A stretch of 64,000 nt of DNA from Roseiarcus sp963742305 (GTDB lineage Bacteria; Pseudomonadota; Alphaproteobacteria; Rhizobiales; Beijerinckiaceae). The position numbers and the translations under genes are program-made. Location of the stretch: assembly GCA_963742305.1 (NCBI GenBank), contig CAVULN010000054.1, forward strand, positions 70,016-134,015, in the 5' to 3' direction. Below, in pieces: positions 1-9,203 of the stretch. Every line of letters begins with the position of its first letter. Positions within the stretch are counted from its first letter, which is position 1. The notes beneath the pieces are model-generated. The model was given only the letters and a program-made list of their open reading frames with translations. It searched no databases and was not told where the DNA came from.

Positions 1-1144
1 CAAAGCCGGACGCGCGCCCGAGATGGGCGAGAAGCAGGTTCTCGCGCACGCTGAAATCCGGCACGAGGCCCTGCCGGCGACGGTCCTCGGGGATGAAGCC
101 GACGCCCGCGCCGACGGCGTCCCTCGGCGCTCCCGGCCGGTACGGCTCGCCAGCGAGGCGCACGGCGCCGCCCTCGATCCTTCTCAGGCCGAACAGGGCC
201 TCGACGCATTCGGAGCGTCCGGCGCCCACGAGCCCGGCAAGCCCCAGAATTTCGCCCGCAGCGACAGTGAACGAAATGTCCTTGACCCGCGGCGGCGCAG
301 CGAGATGCTCGACCTCGAGCACCGGAGCGCCGCTCCTGCGCGCTCCTCGTCCCGCCGCGCCGTGCGCATAGATGTCGGCGATCTCGCGGCCGACCATCAG
401 CCGCACCAGTTCCGCCGGACGCATGTCCGTCGTCGCCGCCGCGTTGGCGACCACGCGGCCTTCGCGGAAAACCGTGATCCGGTCGGTGATCTCGAAAATC
501 TCCTCCAGACGATGCGAGACGAAGACGAGCGCCTTTCCCTGCTGGACAAGCAGCCGCATCACGTCGAACAGCCGGTCCACCTCGTTGGGCGAGAAGGATG
601 CAGTCGGCTCGTCGAAGATGATGATCCTGGCGTCGATCGCCAGCGCCTTCAGAATCTCGACCATCTGGCGCTGGCTCGCCGAAAGGTCGCGCAAGACCGC
701 GTGCAGCGGCAGGTGTCCGCGCTGGCCGAACTGGTCGAGCAGCGCGTTCGCGCGCGCGGCGAGCCGGCTCCACGAAAGCCTGCCGGGCGCGCCGAACTCC
801 GGCAGGTAGATGTTCTCGATGACGCTCAGGTCGGGCGCGAGGCTCGTCTCCTGCATCACGATCGCGACACCGGCGCGGATCGCTTCGCGCGCCGAGGCGA
901 AGCGCGCGGGCGCGCCAAAGAGTCTGATCTCGCCGCGATCGGCGGAGAGGTGGCCGGAGACGATCCGCGAGAAGGTGGACTTGCCGGCGCCATTGGCGCC
1001 CACGAGCGCGTGAATCTCGCCTGGGCGAAGCGAGAACGCGACCCCCGACAGCGCCTGCGTGCGTCCGAACGCTTTCCAGACGCCGCTCGCCTCAAGCGCG
1101 GTCGTATGGCCGCCTTCGGCGCCCGCTGCTTGAGCCGTCGTCAT
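1..1144 (-). CDS. sugar ABC transporter ATP-binding protein (C-terminus beyond window)
   Basis: Reading leftward from the ATG at 1144, the frame stays open to the window edge (about 381 residues), so the end is missing. The first nucleotide-binding domain shows Walker A GANGAGKST (residues 49-57), a degenerate signature LSASQRQ and Walker B IIIFDEPTA near residue 175. A second domain begins with GEILGLAGLVGAGRSE and ends near the edge with IPEDRRRQGL. Two tandem ATPase domains with the GAGRSE variant are typical of the RbsA/XylG/MglA carbohydrate importers. The start overlaps the stop of the isomerase gene as ATGA, so this is the fourth gene of the otn operon. It probably powers uptake of the sugar acid broken down by its neighbours. 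The substrate is inferred from context only. Confidence 0.9.
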   Translation of the reverse strand, partial: MTTAQAAGAEGGHTTALEASGVWKAFGRTQALSGVAFSLRPGEIHALVGANGAGKSTFSRIVSGHLSADRGEIRLFGAPARFASAREAIRAGVAIVMQETSLAPDLSVIENIYLPEFGAPGRLSWSRLAARANALLDQFGQRGHLPLHAVLRDLSASQRQMVEILKALAIDARIIIFDEPTASFSPNEVDRLFDVMRLLVQQGKALVFVSHRLEEIFEITDRITVFREGRVVANAAATTDMRPAELVRLMVGREIADIYAHGAAGRGARRSGAPVLEVEHLAAPPRVKDISFTVAAGEILGLAGLVGAGRSECVEALFGLRRIEGGAVRLAGEPYRPGAPRDAVGAGVGFIPEDRRRQGLVPDFSVRENLLLAHLGRASGF

Positions 1145-1933
1145 GACGCGCCGTGGCAACCCCAGCGCCGCGCCCAGCCGAGACCGGCTCGCGTGTCGCC
1201 GGCCGGGCGGTACTCGCAGCCGACCCAGCCGTCATAGCCAATTTCGTCGAGGAGAGAGAGCAGATAGTCGTAATTGACCTCGCCCCGGTCCGGCTCGTGG
1301 CGCTCGGGGACGCCGGCGATCTGCACATGCGCGTAACGGCCCGCGAGGCGCCGGACATGGGCGGCGAGATCGCCTTCCATGATCTGGCAATGATAGAGAT
1401 CGAGCTGCAGCTTGAGATTGTCGCGACCCGCCTCTTCGATGACGCTCATCGCTTCGCCGGTCGTGTTGAGAAAATAGGCCGGCATGTCGCGCGTGTTGAT
1501 CGGCTCGATGACCAGCGTCACGCCTTCTTCGGCCAAACGGTCGGCGGCGCGTCTGAGATTGGCGACGTAGACCGCCCTTCCCTCGCGCCGGTCGCGGCCC
1601 TCGGGCCAGTTTCCCGCCATGGCGTGAAGGCGCGGGCACTTCGTCGCGAGCGCGTAAGGCAGCGCCCGCTCGAGCGACGCCATGAATTCGTCTCTCGCGC
1701 CCCGGAAGCGCGGCCATTCCACGCTCGCCTTTGGCCCAATCTCCCGGCGGCAGATTGAACAGCGCCTGGGTCAGATGATGGCGCTCGAGCCGCGCCGCGA
1801 TCTCGTCGGCAGGAAAATCATAGGGGAAGAGAAACTCGACGCCGGCGAATCCGCACGTCTGCGCGACCGCGAACCGGTCGAGGAACGGCGCCTCCTGGAA
1901 CATCATGCTGAGATTGGCGGCGAGCTTCGGCAT
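1141..1933 (-). CDS. otnI: 2-oxo-tetronate isomerase / hydroxypyruvate isomerase family, one frameshift
   Basis: This TIM-barrel sugar isomerase of the Hyi/OtnI family interconverts 2-oxo- and 3-oxo-tetronate in D-threonate/erythronate breakdown. The N-terminal frame from the ATG at 1933 gives the family segment LFNLPPGDWAKGERG. The frame then changes near 1685-1697. The second frame continues with DEFMASLERALPYALATKC, EPINTRDMPAYFLNTT and QLDLYHCQIMEGD, carrying the expected metal-binding Glu/Asp/His region. Removing one base gives about 263 residues, the normal family length, so a one-base insertion (sequencing error or mutation) is likely. It lies 20 bp after otnC and overlaps the ABC ATPase start. 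Confidence 0.85.
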
Positions 1934-1953
1934 GGCTTGTCTATCCCAGTCAG

Positions 1954-2586
1954 TCAGGAGGGCTTGAGCGCGGCGACCTCGTCGGGCGTGAGCGGACGCA
2001 GCCGGGAGCCGCGGAGCAGGAGGAACAGCTTCGCCGTCTCCTCGAGTTCCTCGATCGCGTTGGCGGCGGCGTCGAGCGAACTGCCCGCGACCACCGGTCC
2101 ATGATTGGCGAGCAGGACCGCGTGATGCTTTCCCGCTAGCTTCCTCACCGCTCCCGCGAGGCTCGGATCGCCGGGAGGATGATAGGGAACGAGCGGCAGG
2201 CGCCCGACGCGCATGACGTAGTAGGCGGTGATTGGCGGCAGCACGTCGTCGGCGTCGACGTCGGCAAGCGCCGAAACCGCCACCGAATGGGTCGAGTGCA
2301 GGTGGACGACCGCGTGCGCCTCGCGCCTCTCCTCGTACATCGCGCGGTGGAGGAAGCTCTCCTTGGTCGGCGGATCGCCGCTGATCAGCCGGCCCGCGGC
2401 GTCGAGCTTGGCGAGGCGCGCGGGATCGAGCCGGCCAAGCGAAACATTGGTCGGGGTCATCAGCCAGCCGTCCTCGAGCCGCACGCTGATGTTGCCGGCG
2501 CTGCCGAAAGTGAGCCCCCGCGAAAACATCGAGCTCCCCAGCCGGCAGATCTCCTCGCGCAAACCCGCTTCGCTCAGTCGAGGCAT
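1954..2586 (-). CDS. otnC: 3-oxo-tetronate 4-phosphate decarboxylase (class II aldolase/adducin family)
   Basis: The protein has about 210 residues and belongs to the class II aldolase/adducin family. The zinc-site motif VVHLHSTHSVAV and a later LLANHGPVV are visible, as is the N-terminal GLTFGSAGNISVR. In the OtnKCI pathway this enzyme decarboxylates 3-oxo-tetronate 4-phosphate to a triose phosphate. The ATG at 2586 (MPRLSEAGLREEI) is preferred over an upstream in-frame start because the extra 30 residues do not resemble the family. It overlaps the end of otnK by 13 bp, indicating translational coupling. Substrate specificity is inferred from the adjacent kinase and isomerase. Confidence 0.87.
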   Translation of the reverse strand: MPRLSEAGLREEICRLGSSMFSRGLTFGSAGNISVRLEDGWLMTPTNVSLGRLDPARLAKLDAAGRLISGDPPTKESFLHRAMYEERREAHAVVHLHSTHSVAVSALADVDADDVLPPITAYYVMRVGRLPLVPYHPPGDPSLAGAVRKLAGKHHAVLLANHGPVVAGSSLDAAANAIEELEETAKLFLLLRGSRLRPLTPDEVAALKPS

Positions 2587-3840
2587 CGGATCGCCCTCAA
2601 GAAGAAATCCTCTCCGCCGAAGTTGCCGCTTTTCAGCGCGAGCGCCAGCCTCGGCTCGCCCAGGCTCGCCGTCCAAGGCACGCCCGGGTCGATCTCGGGG
2701 CCGATGCGCAGCTCGGAAACTCCAAGAGCCTGGACGACCGCGCCCGAGGTTTCGCCGCCCGCGACGACGAGGCGGCGCACCCCGCGCTTGACGAGCCCCC
2801 GGGCGATCTCAGCGAGCGCGCCCTCGACGAGGCCGCCTGCGCGCTCGCGGCCGAGGCGGTTCTGCACCTCCCGCACCCGCTCCGGATCGGCGCTTGCCGA
2901 AATGAGCAGCGGCTCGTCGCCGATCAGCGGCCCGGCCCAGTCAAGCGCGCGCTGAACGACCGGCTCGCCCGCGGCGAGCGCGAGCGGGTCGACGTCGAAC
3001 ACAGGGTTGGTCCGGCGCATCGAGGCGACTTGCGCGAGAGTCGCTGTCGAGCAGGAGCCGGAGATCACCGCCGCGGCGCCGGGGGTTCTCGGCAGCCGAT
3101 CCGCCTCGAGCGATGTCTTGAGCAGCCCCGCGCGGCGAAAATTCTCCGGCAGGCCGAGCGCAATGCCGGAACCTCCCGTCACCAGTTTCAGGTCGGCCAG
3201 CGCCTCGCCCAGGGTGAGAAGGTTGTCGTCGGTCACCGCGTCCAGAATGGCGTGGCGGCAGCCTTCGCGCTTAAGCCGGACGAATTCGGCGCGCACCGCC
3301 TCGGCGCCGCGGCTCACGGCTGCGAGCGGGACGAGACCGACCTTGTGCGGCGTCTGGCGGGCGAGCACGCGGCGGAGACTGGGATCGCGCATCGGCGTCA
3401 GCGGATGGTCGCGCATGCCCGATTCGGACAGGAGCACGTCGCCGACAAAGAGATAGCCGCGATAGATGGTCCGTCCGTTCGCCGGGAAGGCCGGGCAGAA
3501 GACGGTGAAGGTTTCGCCGAGCGCGTCCAGAAGCGCATCGGCGACCGGGCCGATATTGCCCGCATCGGTCGAATCGAAGGTCGAGCAATATTTGAAGAAG
3601 AGCTGCCGCGCGCCGGCGGCGACGAGCCATTCGAGGCGCGGCGAGCGATTGCGCTGCCGCCTCGGGCGCCGGAATCGTGCGGGTCTTGAGCGCGACCACG
3701 ATCGCGTCGACGTCATCTGGAACCGGGCGCGCCGGAACGCCGATGAGCTGCACCGTGCGCATCCCCTGGCGAACGAGGGTGTTCGCGAGATCGGTCGCCC
3801 CCGTCAGGTCGTCGGCGATCGCGCCGATGAGAAGCGTCAT
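2574..3840 (-). CDS. otnK: 3-oxo-tetronate kinase (four-carbon acid sugar kinase family), one frameshift
   Basis: This kinase phosphorylates 3-oxo-tetronate before decarboxylation by OtnC. The N-terminal frame from ATG 3840 reads MTLLIGAIADDLTGATDLAN, with the IADDLTGA nucleotide/substrate motif of the family. It runs to about AAQSLAA, and the frame changes at 3630-3642. It resumes as LEWLVAAGARQLFFKYCSTF and reaches the C-terminal glycine-rich segment RRLVVAGGETSGAVVQALG. Dropping one base gives about 421 residues, the usual full length. The indel is in a GC-rich run. This is the first gene of the operon otnK-otnC-otnI-ABC ATPase. Either an assembly indel or an inactivated kinase would fit. 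Confidence 0.86.
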
Positions 3841-3998
3841 CTCCCGTCCCTTGTGTCTGCCGCCCGGATCGCCCTCACCTTGCCCGAGCCGGTCGCCGCG
3901 CGTCCAGTGCGACACACGCTCACACCGGCAGCCGCTGATGGCGCATCAAGCGCGGCCATGACGGCGTGCCTGACGCTGCGGGAGCCCCGGACAAATCG

Positions 3999-4028
3999 TT
4001 GACAAACCGGAGAGCCGACTGTTATAGT
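3999..4028 (+). promoter_or_regulatory. sigma-70-like promoter, plus strand
   Basis: A perfect -35 box TTGACA (3999-4004) is separated by 18 bases from TATAGT (4023-4028). It faces away from otnK, and no coding sequence begins downstream on the plus strand before coxM, which is on the minus strand. An imperfect palindrome, TTTCTG-N6-CGGAAA (4028-4045), overlaps the expected start point near 4035 and could be an operator. The boxes are read directly; activity is inferred. Confidence 0.55.
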
Positions 4029-4034
4029 TTCTGG

Positions 4035-4372
4035 ATATACGGAAATCTGGTCGCGTCGGGTCCCGAATGTCTTCCCGTTGCCCTTCCCTGCAAGGCCGAC
4101 GCGAAAACTGCGAAATGAAATGCCTGTCAAACCATTGAAAACCAACGCTTCCGGGAAACCGGTCGATTTCGCACCCTAATGATTTCAAAGACTTGCGGAC
4201 CCGTCGCGAAACCGCAGATTTCGCACCGCGAAATCAGGGCCGCTTCGCGCAGACCAGGATTTGTTGCGCAAAAGAGCAGGTAAGACCATGAAATCATTGG
4301 CGCGCGTAACCTTGTGCGCTGGCGCCAACGGGTTGACGTCAATGAAAGCGGATTTGCTTCCATTGACTTTTC
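4035..4372 (+). ncRNA. candidate structured non-coding RNA of about 340 nt
   Basis: Between otnK and coxM lie about 590 bases without a plausible gene. Downstream of the plus-strand promoter several paired segments are visible. These are a 9-bp stem (4051-4059 with 4096-4104), a hairpin CCGG-GAAA-CCGG with a GNRA loop (4151-4162), and a long-range stem of 10 perfect pairs (4178-4187 with 4289-4298, extendable by a G-U and a G-C pair). That stem encloses GATTTCGC-ACC-GCGAAATC (4217-4235). A competing 7-bp pairing (4297-4303 with 4322-4328) shares bases with the long-range stem. The series ends in a terminator-like hairpin. I recognise no known RNA family. Transcription is inferred from promoter and terminator signals. 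Confidence 0.45.
4338..4371 (+). terminator. intrinsic terminator-like hairpin
   Basis: GTCAATGAAAGC (4338-4349) pairs with GCTTCCATTGAC (4356-4367) at 11 of 12 positions around a GGATTT loop. TTTT follows directly at 4368-4371. The T-run lies on the plus-strand side, so it suits the candidate RNA better than coxM on the other strand. A second GC-rich stem (4387-4394 with 4408-4415) follows. Confidence 0.55.
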
Positions 4373-4433
4373 GGACGCTTCAAGCCGCCGCGCCCGGCCT
4401 GAAGCGCGGCGCGGCAGGTTTTGGCCAGCGGCT

Positions 4434-5228
4434 CTAGGCCGCCGCCGCCACCGCGCGTTTCGCCATCACGCCGATGAGATGAGCGCGGTAATCGGCGTCG
4501 GCGTGGAGGTCCGAGTTGAGGCCGGTCGCGGGCACGGAAACGCCGTCGAGAGCGGCGGGCGAGAAATTCGCGTTCAGCGCCGCTTCGAACGCCTCCGCGC
4601 GGAATACGCCGTTCTGGCCCGCGCCGGTCACCGCGACGCGAACGCCGTCGGCGGTCCTCGCGACGAACACCCCGACCAGCGCATAGCGCGAGGCCGGGTT
4701 CGGGAACTTCATGTAGGCCGCCTTCTGCGGGACCGGGAAGCTCACCTGGGTGATCAGTTCGCCGGTGTCGAGCGCCGTCTCGAACAGGCCCTTGAAGAAG
4801 TCTTGCGCTGCGACGCGGCGCTTGTTGGTGACGATTGTCGCGCCGAGCGCGAGCGCCGCCGCCGGATAGTCGGCCGTGGGATCGTTGTTGGCGAGCGAGC
4901 CGCCAATCGTGCCCCGATTGCGGACATGCGGATCGCCGATGCCGGCGGCGAGCGTCGCGATAGCCGGGATCGCCCCCCGCACGACCGCATTGCGCGCGAC
5001 GTCCGCGTGCCGGGTCATGGCCCCGATCACGAGATTGTCGCCCTCGCGGGAGACGCGGTCGAGATCGGGAATCTTGTTGAGATCGACGACCAAAGCGGGC
5101 GACGCGAGCCGCTGCTTCATGGTCGGCAGAAGCGTCATCCCGCCGGCCAGCGCTTTGGCGTCCGGGTTCGCGAGATCGGCGACGGCGGCGGAGAGCGACT
5201 GGGGTCGATGATATTCAAAGGCGTACAT
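4434..5228 (-). CDS. coxM: CoxM-type FAD-binding subunit of a CO dehydrogenase/xanthine dehydrogenase family enzyme
   Basis: The protein has 264 residues and is the medium (flavoprotein) subunit of a molybdenum hydroxylase. The FAD-binding motifs AGGMTLLP (near residue 28) and TIGGSLAN (near residue 107) are present and match CoxM/CutM proteins. The subunit passes electrons from the 2Fe-2S protein to the acceptor. It is the last gene of coxG-coxS-coxL-coxM, 60 bp after coxL. Because the large subunit is form II, the true substrate may not be CO. Confidence 0.9.
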   Translation of the reverse strand: MYAFEYHRPQSLSAAVADLANPDAKALAGGMTLLPTMKQRLASPALVVDLNKIPDLDRVSREGDNLVIGAMTRHADVARNAVVRGAIPAIATLAAGIGDPHVRNRGTIGGSLANNDPTADYPAAALALGATIVTNKRRVAAQDFFKGLFETALDTGELITQVSFPVPQKAAYMKFPNPASRYALVGVFVARTADGVRVAVTGAGQNGVFRAEAFEAALNANFSPAALDGVSVPATGLNSDLHADADYRAHLIGVMAKRAVAAAA

Positions 5229-5288
5229 TGCTCGAAGTCTCCCGATTGCGGCGTTGGCGGAGGCGGCTTGAGCGCCGCCCGCCAGGAT

Positions 5289-7652
5289 TTATTCCGCGGC
5301 GCGCTTCACCGATTTTTGCGCGGCGCGCCACACGGTTTGCGGAGTGGCCGGCATCACGACATCCTCGTGGCCGAGCGCATCGGTAAGCGCGTTGACCACG
5401 GCGGGCGGGGCGGCGATTGCCCCCGCTTCGCCGCAACCCTTTATCCCGAGCGGATTGGACGGGCAGGGCGTCTCGATCGTTTCGATCTTGAACGAGGGCA
5501 GGTCGTCAGCGCGCGGCATGCAATAATCCATAAAGCTCGCGGTGAGAAGTTGTCCGTCGCTGTTGTAATGCGCGCCTTCGAGAAGCGCCTGTCCCACGCC
5601 CTGGGCGATGCCGCCGTGAACCTGGCCTTCGACGATCATGGGGTTGATGAGCTTGCCGAAATCGTCGACCGCGGTCCATCGGTCGATCGTCACGACGCCG
5701 GTTTCCGGGTCGATTTCGAGTTCGCAGATATGGACGCCCGCGGGGAAGGTCCAGTTGGTCGGGTCCCAGAACGCGCTTTCCTTCAGGCCGGGCTCGATCT
5801 CCTGAGTGTTGAGCTTGTGCGCGGAATAGGCGTTCAGCGCGAGCGAACTGAAGTCGATCGACTTGTCGGTGCCCTTGACCGTGAACTTCCCATCCTTGAA
5901 CTCGATGTCGTGCTCGGAGGCTTCGAGCACATAGCCCGCGACCTTCTTGGCTTTGGCCTCGATCTTGTCGAGCGCCTTGGAAATCGCCGACATGCCGACC
6001 GCGCCCGAGCGCGAGCCGTAGGTGCCCATCCCCATCTGAACCTTGTCGGTGTCGCCGTGAACGACCGAGACATTCTCCATCGGAATGCCCAGGCGCGAAG
6101 AGACGAGTTGCGCATAGGTCGTCTCATGGCCCTGGCCATGGCTGTGGCAGCCCGTGAGGACTTCCACCGTGCCGACCATGTTGACCCTCACTTCCGCCGA
6201 TTCCCAGAGGCCGACGCCCCCGCCCAGGGCGCCGACCGCCTGCGACGGCGCGATGCCGCAGGCCTCGATGTAAGCGGAAAATCCAATGCCCCGCCGCTTG
6301 CCCTTGGCGGCGGAAGCGGCCTTGCGCGCCCCCAGGCCCTTGTAGTCGGCCTCCTTCAGCGCCTTGTCGAGCGCGGCGGGGAAGTCGCCCACGTCATAAT
6401 TCATCAGGACCGGCGTCTGATGCGGGAAAACATTGACGAAGTTCAGGCGCCGGAACTCGGCCGGGTCGCGCCCCGTCTCGCGAGCCGCGACCTCGACCAG
6501 GCGCTCGACGACGAAAGTCGCCTCCGGCCGGCCCGCGCCGCGATAGGCGTCGACCGGCGCGGTGTTGGTGTAGATCCCGTCAACTTCGCAATAGATGTTG
6601 GGAATCGCATATTGTCCGGAGAGCAGCGGAGCGTAGAGATACGTCGGCACCGCCGAAGCGAAGGTCGAGAGATAGGCCCCGAGATTGGCCAGGGTGTGGA
6701 CGCGCAAGCCGGTGATCTTGCCGTCCGCGTCCATGGCAAGTTCGCCGTGAGTCACATGGTCGCGTCCGTGGGCGTCGGAAAGAAAGGATTCGGTCCGGTC
6801 GGCGGTCCATTTCACTGGCCGGTTGATCTTCCTCGCGGCCCACGCGCACACGGTCTCGTCGGCATAGATGAAGATCTTCGAGCCGAAGCCGCCGCCTACG
6901 TCAGGCGCGATGACCCTCAGTTTGTTCTCGGGCGCAAGACCGATGAAGGCCGACAGCACCACCCGCGCGACATGCGGGTTCTGGCTGGTCGTGTAGAGCG
7001 TCATCGTATCGGTCCCCGAGTTGTAGTCGCCAACGGCGGCGCGGGGCTCCATCGCGTTGGGGATCAGGCGATTGTTGACAAGATCGAGCTTGGTCACGTG
7101 TTTCGCGGCGGCGAAGGCCGCGTCGGTCGCCGCCTTGTCGCCCAGATGCCAGTTGTAGACCGTGTTGCCCGGCGCGGCCTCATGAACTTGCGCCCGACCG
7201 TCGCTGGTCGCGCTTGCGAGATCGATAACCGCCGGCAATTCGGTGTAGGCGACCTCGATCTTTTCCGCGGCGTCGCGCGCCTGCGCGAGCGTATCGGCGA
7301 TGACGACGGCGACATGGTCGCCGACATAGCGCACCTTCCCCTGTGCGAGCGCGGGGTGGGCGCCTGCCTTCATCGGCGAGCCGTCCTTCGAGTGGATCAT
7401 CCAGCCGCAGATGAGGCCTCCGACCTTGTCGGCCGCGATGTCGTCGCCAGTGAAAATCGCCACCACGCCGGGCGATTTCAGCGCCGCCGACAGATCGATC
7501 TTGTCGATCGTGGCGTGCGCGTGCGGCGAGCGCAGGAAATAGGCATAGGCCTGGCCCGGACGATTGACGTCGTCGACATAGCGCCCCTTGCCGGTGATGA
7601 AACGGATGTCTTCCGTGCGTTTGACGGAAGCGCCAATGGCTGTCACGCCCAT
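5289..7652 (-). CDS. coxL: form II CoxL-like molybdopterin-binding large subunit
   Basis: The 787-residue catalytic subunit of an aerobic CO-dehydrogenase/xanthine-oxidase family enzyme. Molybdopterin-binding motifs include GGGFGSK (residues 253-259) and a GCGEAGAI segment near the C-terminus holding the catalytic glutamate. The active-site loop reads AYRGAGR (residues 369-375). That is the form II signature; verified CO dehydrogenases (form I) carry AYxCSFR. The sequence is intact, without frameshift. Family membership is certain, but CO oxidation is unproven and another aldehyde or N-heterocycle substrate is possible. It sits between coxS and coxM on one transcript. Confidence 0.92.
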   Translation of the reverse strand: MGVTAIGASVKRTEDIRFITGKGRYVDDVNRPGQAYAYFLRSPHAHATIDKIDLSAALKSPGVVAIFTGDDIAADKVGGLICGWMIHSKDGSPMKAGAHPALAQGKVRYVGDHVAVVIADTLAQARDAAEKIEVAYTELPAVIDLASATSDGRAQVHEAAPGNTVYNWHLGDKAATDAAFAAAKHVTKLDLVNNRLIPNAMEPRAAVGDYNSGTDTMTLYTTSQNPHVARVVLSAFIGLAPENKLRVIAPDVGGGFGSKIFIYADETVCAWAARKINRPVKWTADRTESFLSDAHGRDHVTHGELAMDADGKITGLRVHTLANLGAYLSTFASAVPTYLYAPLLSGQYAIPNIYCEVDGIYTNTAPVDAYRGAGRPEATFVVERLVEVAARETGRDPAEFRRLNFVNVFPHQTPVLMNYDVGDFPAALDKALKEADYKGLGARKAASAAKGKRRGIGFSAYIEACGIAPSQAVGALGGGVGLWESAEVRVNMVGTVEVLTGCHSHGQGHETTYAQLVSSRLGIPMENVSVVHGDTDKVQMGMGTYGSRSGAVGMSAISKALDKIEAKAKKVAGYVLEASEHDIEFKDGKFTVKGTDKSIDFSSLALNAYSAHKLNTQEIEPGLKESAFWDPTNWTFPAGVHICELEIDPETGVVTIDRWTAVDDFGKLINPMIVEGQVHGGIAQGVGQALLEGAHYNSDGQLLTASFMDYCMPRADDLPSFKIETIETPCPSNPLGIKGCGEAGAIAAPPAVVNALTDALGHEDVVMPATPQTVWRAAQKSVKRAAE

Positions 7653-7680
7653 AATGTTTCTCTCCCAGAGGAACGTTCTG

Positions 7681-8147
<467 letters not shown>

Positions 8148-8172
<25 letters not shown>

Positions 8173-8771
8173 TCCCATATCCTCCTGAACCAAGACGTGT
8201 TCGTTGCGGGCGCGGCGGGCGCAGGGCGCGCGACGGCGCGTTGAGCAGCGGCCGGACCGACCGGTTGAGGCGCGGGTGTGGCCGCGGGCGCTTCAGCGGT
8301 CGATTGGGCCGCCGCCGGCTCGGCCCCGGCTCCAGCGAGTGCGGCAAAATTGGCGAAAAACTTGTCAGCCATGCTCTTGGCGACGCCGTCGACAAGGCGC
8401 GAGCCAAGTTGAGCCATCTTGCCGCCGACCGTCGCCTCGACGTCGTACTTGAGCAGCGTGCCGCCGGGCGCGTCGGCGAGCGACACTTTCGCGCCGCCCT
8501 TGGCGAAGCCGGCGACGCCGCCCTCGCCCTCGCCCTTGATCGTGTAGCCAACCTGGGGAACGATATCGGAGAGTTCGACTTTGCCCCTGAACGTGGCGGA
8601 GACCGGCCCGATCTTCGTCCTGACCACCGCGGCGAAACCGTTGTCGCCCGTCCTTTCCAGCGATTCGCATCCTGGAATGCAGGACTTGAGCACTTCCGGG
8701 TCATTGAGCAGCGCCCAAACCTTCGGACGGCCGGCGGGCAAAGTCGCCTCGCCCGTCATCGTCATGGCCAT
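8148..8771 (-). CDS. coxG: CoxG-like SRPBCC protein with C-terminal amphipathic anchor
   Basis: The roughly 207-residue protein begins MAMTMTGEATLPAGRPKVWA. This is the SRPBCC (START-like) fold of the CO dehydrogenase subunit G family, with ALLNDPEVLKSCIPGCESLE in the conserved N-terminal half. An Ala/Pro-rich linker of about 50 residues leads to a C-terminal tail, SWFRRIWEWFMSLWR, suited to membrane attachment. In Oligotropha CoxG helps recruit the dehydrogenase to the membrane. The ATG at 8771 is preferred to one 57 bases upstream because the family alignment begins there. It is the first gene of the cox operon. Confidence 0.87.
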
Positions 8772-9203
8772 GAACGCTTCCTTCCTTCCGCGGACTTGAC
8801 CGATCCGCTTCCAATTCGAGACCCGCAAGGCGACATCTCACGGACAGCATTTCGCAACGCGCGAGAAATATCAAGGCGCCTCCGCGTCTCACGGCCGAGA
8901 CCGCCAACGGAGCCTGACCGCCGTTATTCTGGGCAACGGCCTTGAATTGCCTCGATATATTGTCATGAATATCACGTATGCTCGCCAACGCTCCGGATGC
9001 TTTCGCCCGTCGGACGGATACCTCAAGACCGCTACGGAAGTCGGGTTGCCGCCGAGGCCCGGGCCAGTTAGGTTGTTGGAACCCGGAGGACCGCATCCGC
9101 GAGCCGCTCTGGGAACTAAGAGCGCATCGACGACAGGGCGGCCGCGCGTGAGTGGCACGGTTCCTGCGAAGCGGGAAGAAGACGCAGGAGGGTAGCTTCG
9201 CGC
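8772..9203 (+). other. divergent intergenic region between the cox and liv operons
   Basis: These 432 bases separate coxG (minus) from livH (plus) and hold no convincing gene. An inverted repeat, GATAT (8954-8958) and ATATC (8969-8973) with a 10-base spacer, lies near the middle and could be a regulator site. GGAGG at about 9187-9191 probably serves livH. I could not identify a confident -35/-10 pair for either operon. Confidence 0.4.

Noticed and set aside
23..1237. 404-codon plus-strand open frame at the left edge
   Set aside because: It is antisense to the ABC ATPase, which shows Walker and signature motifs on the minus strand.
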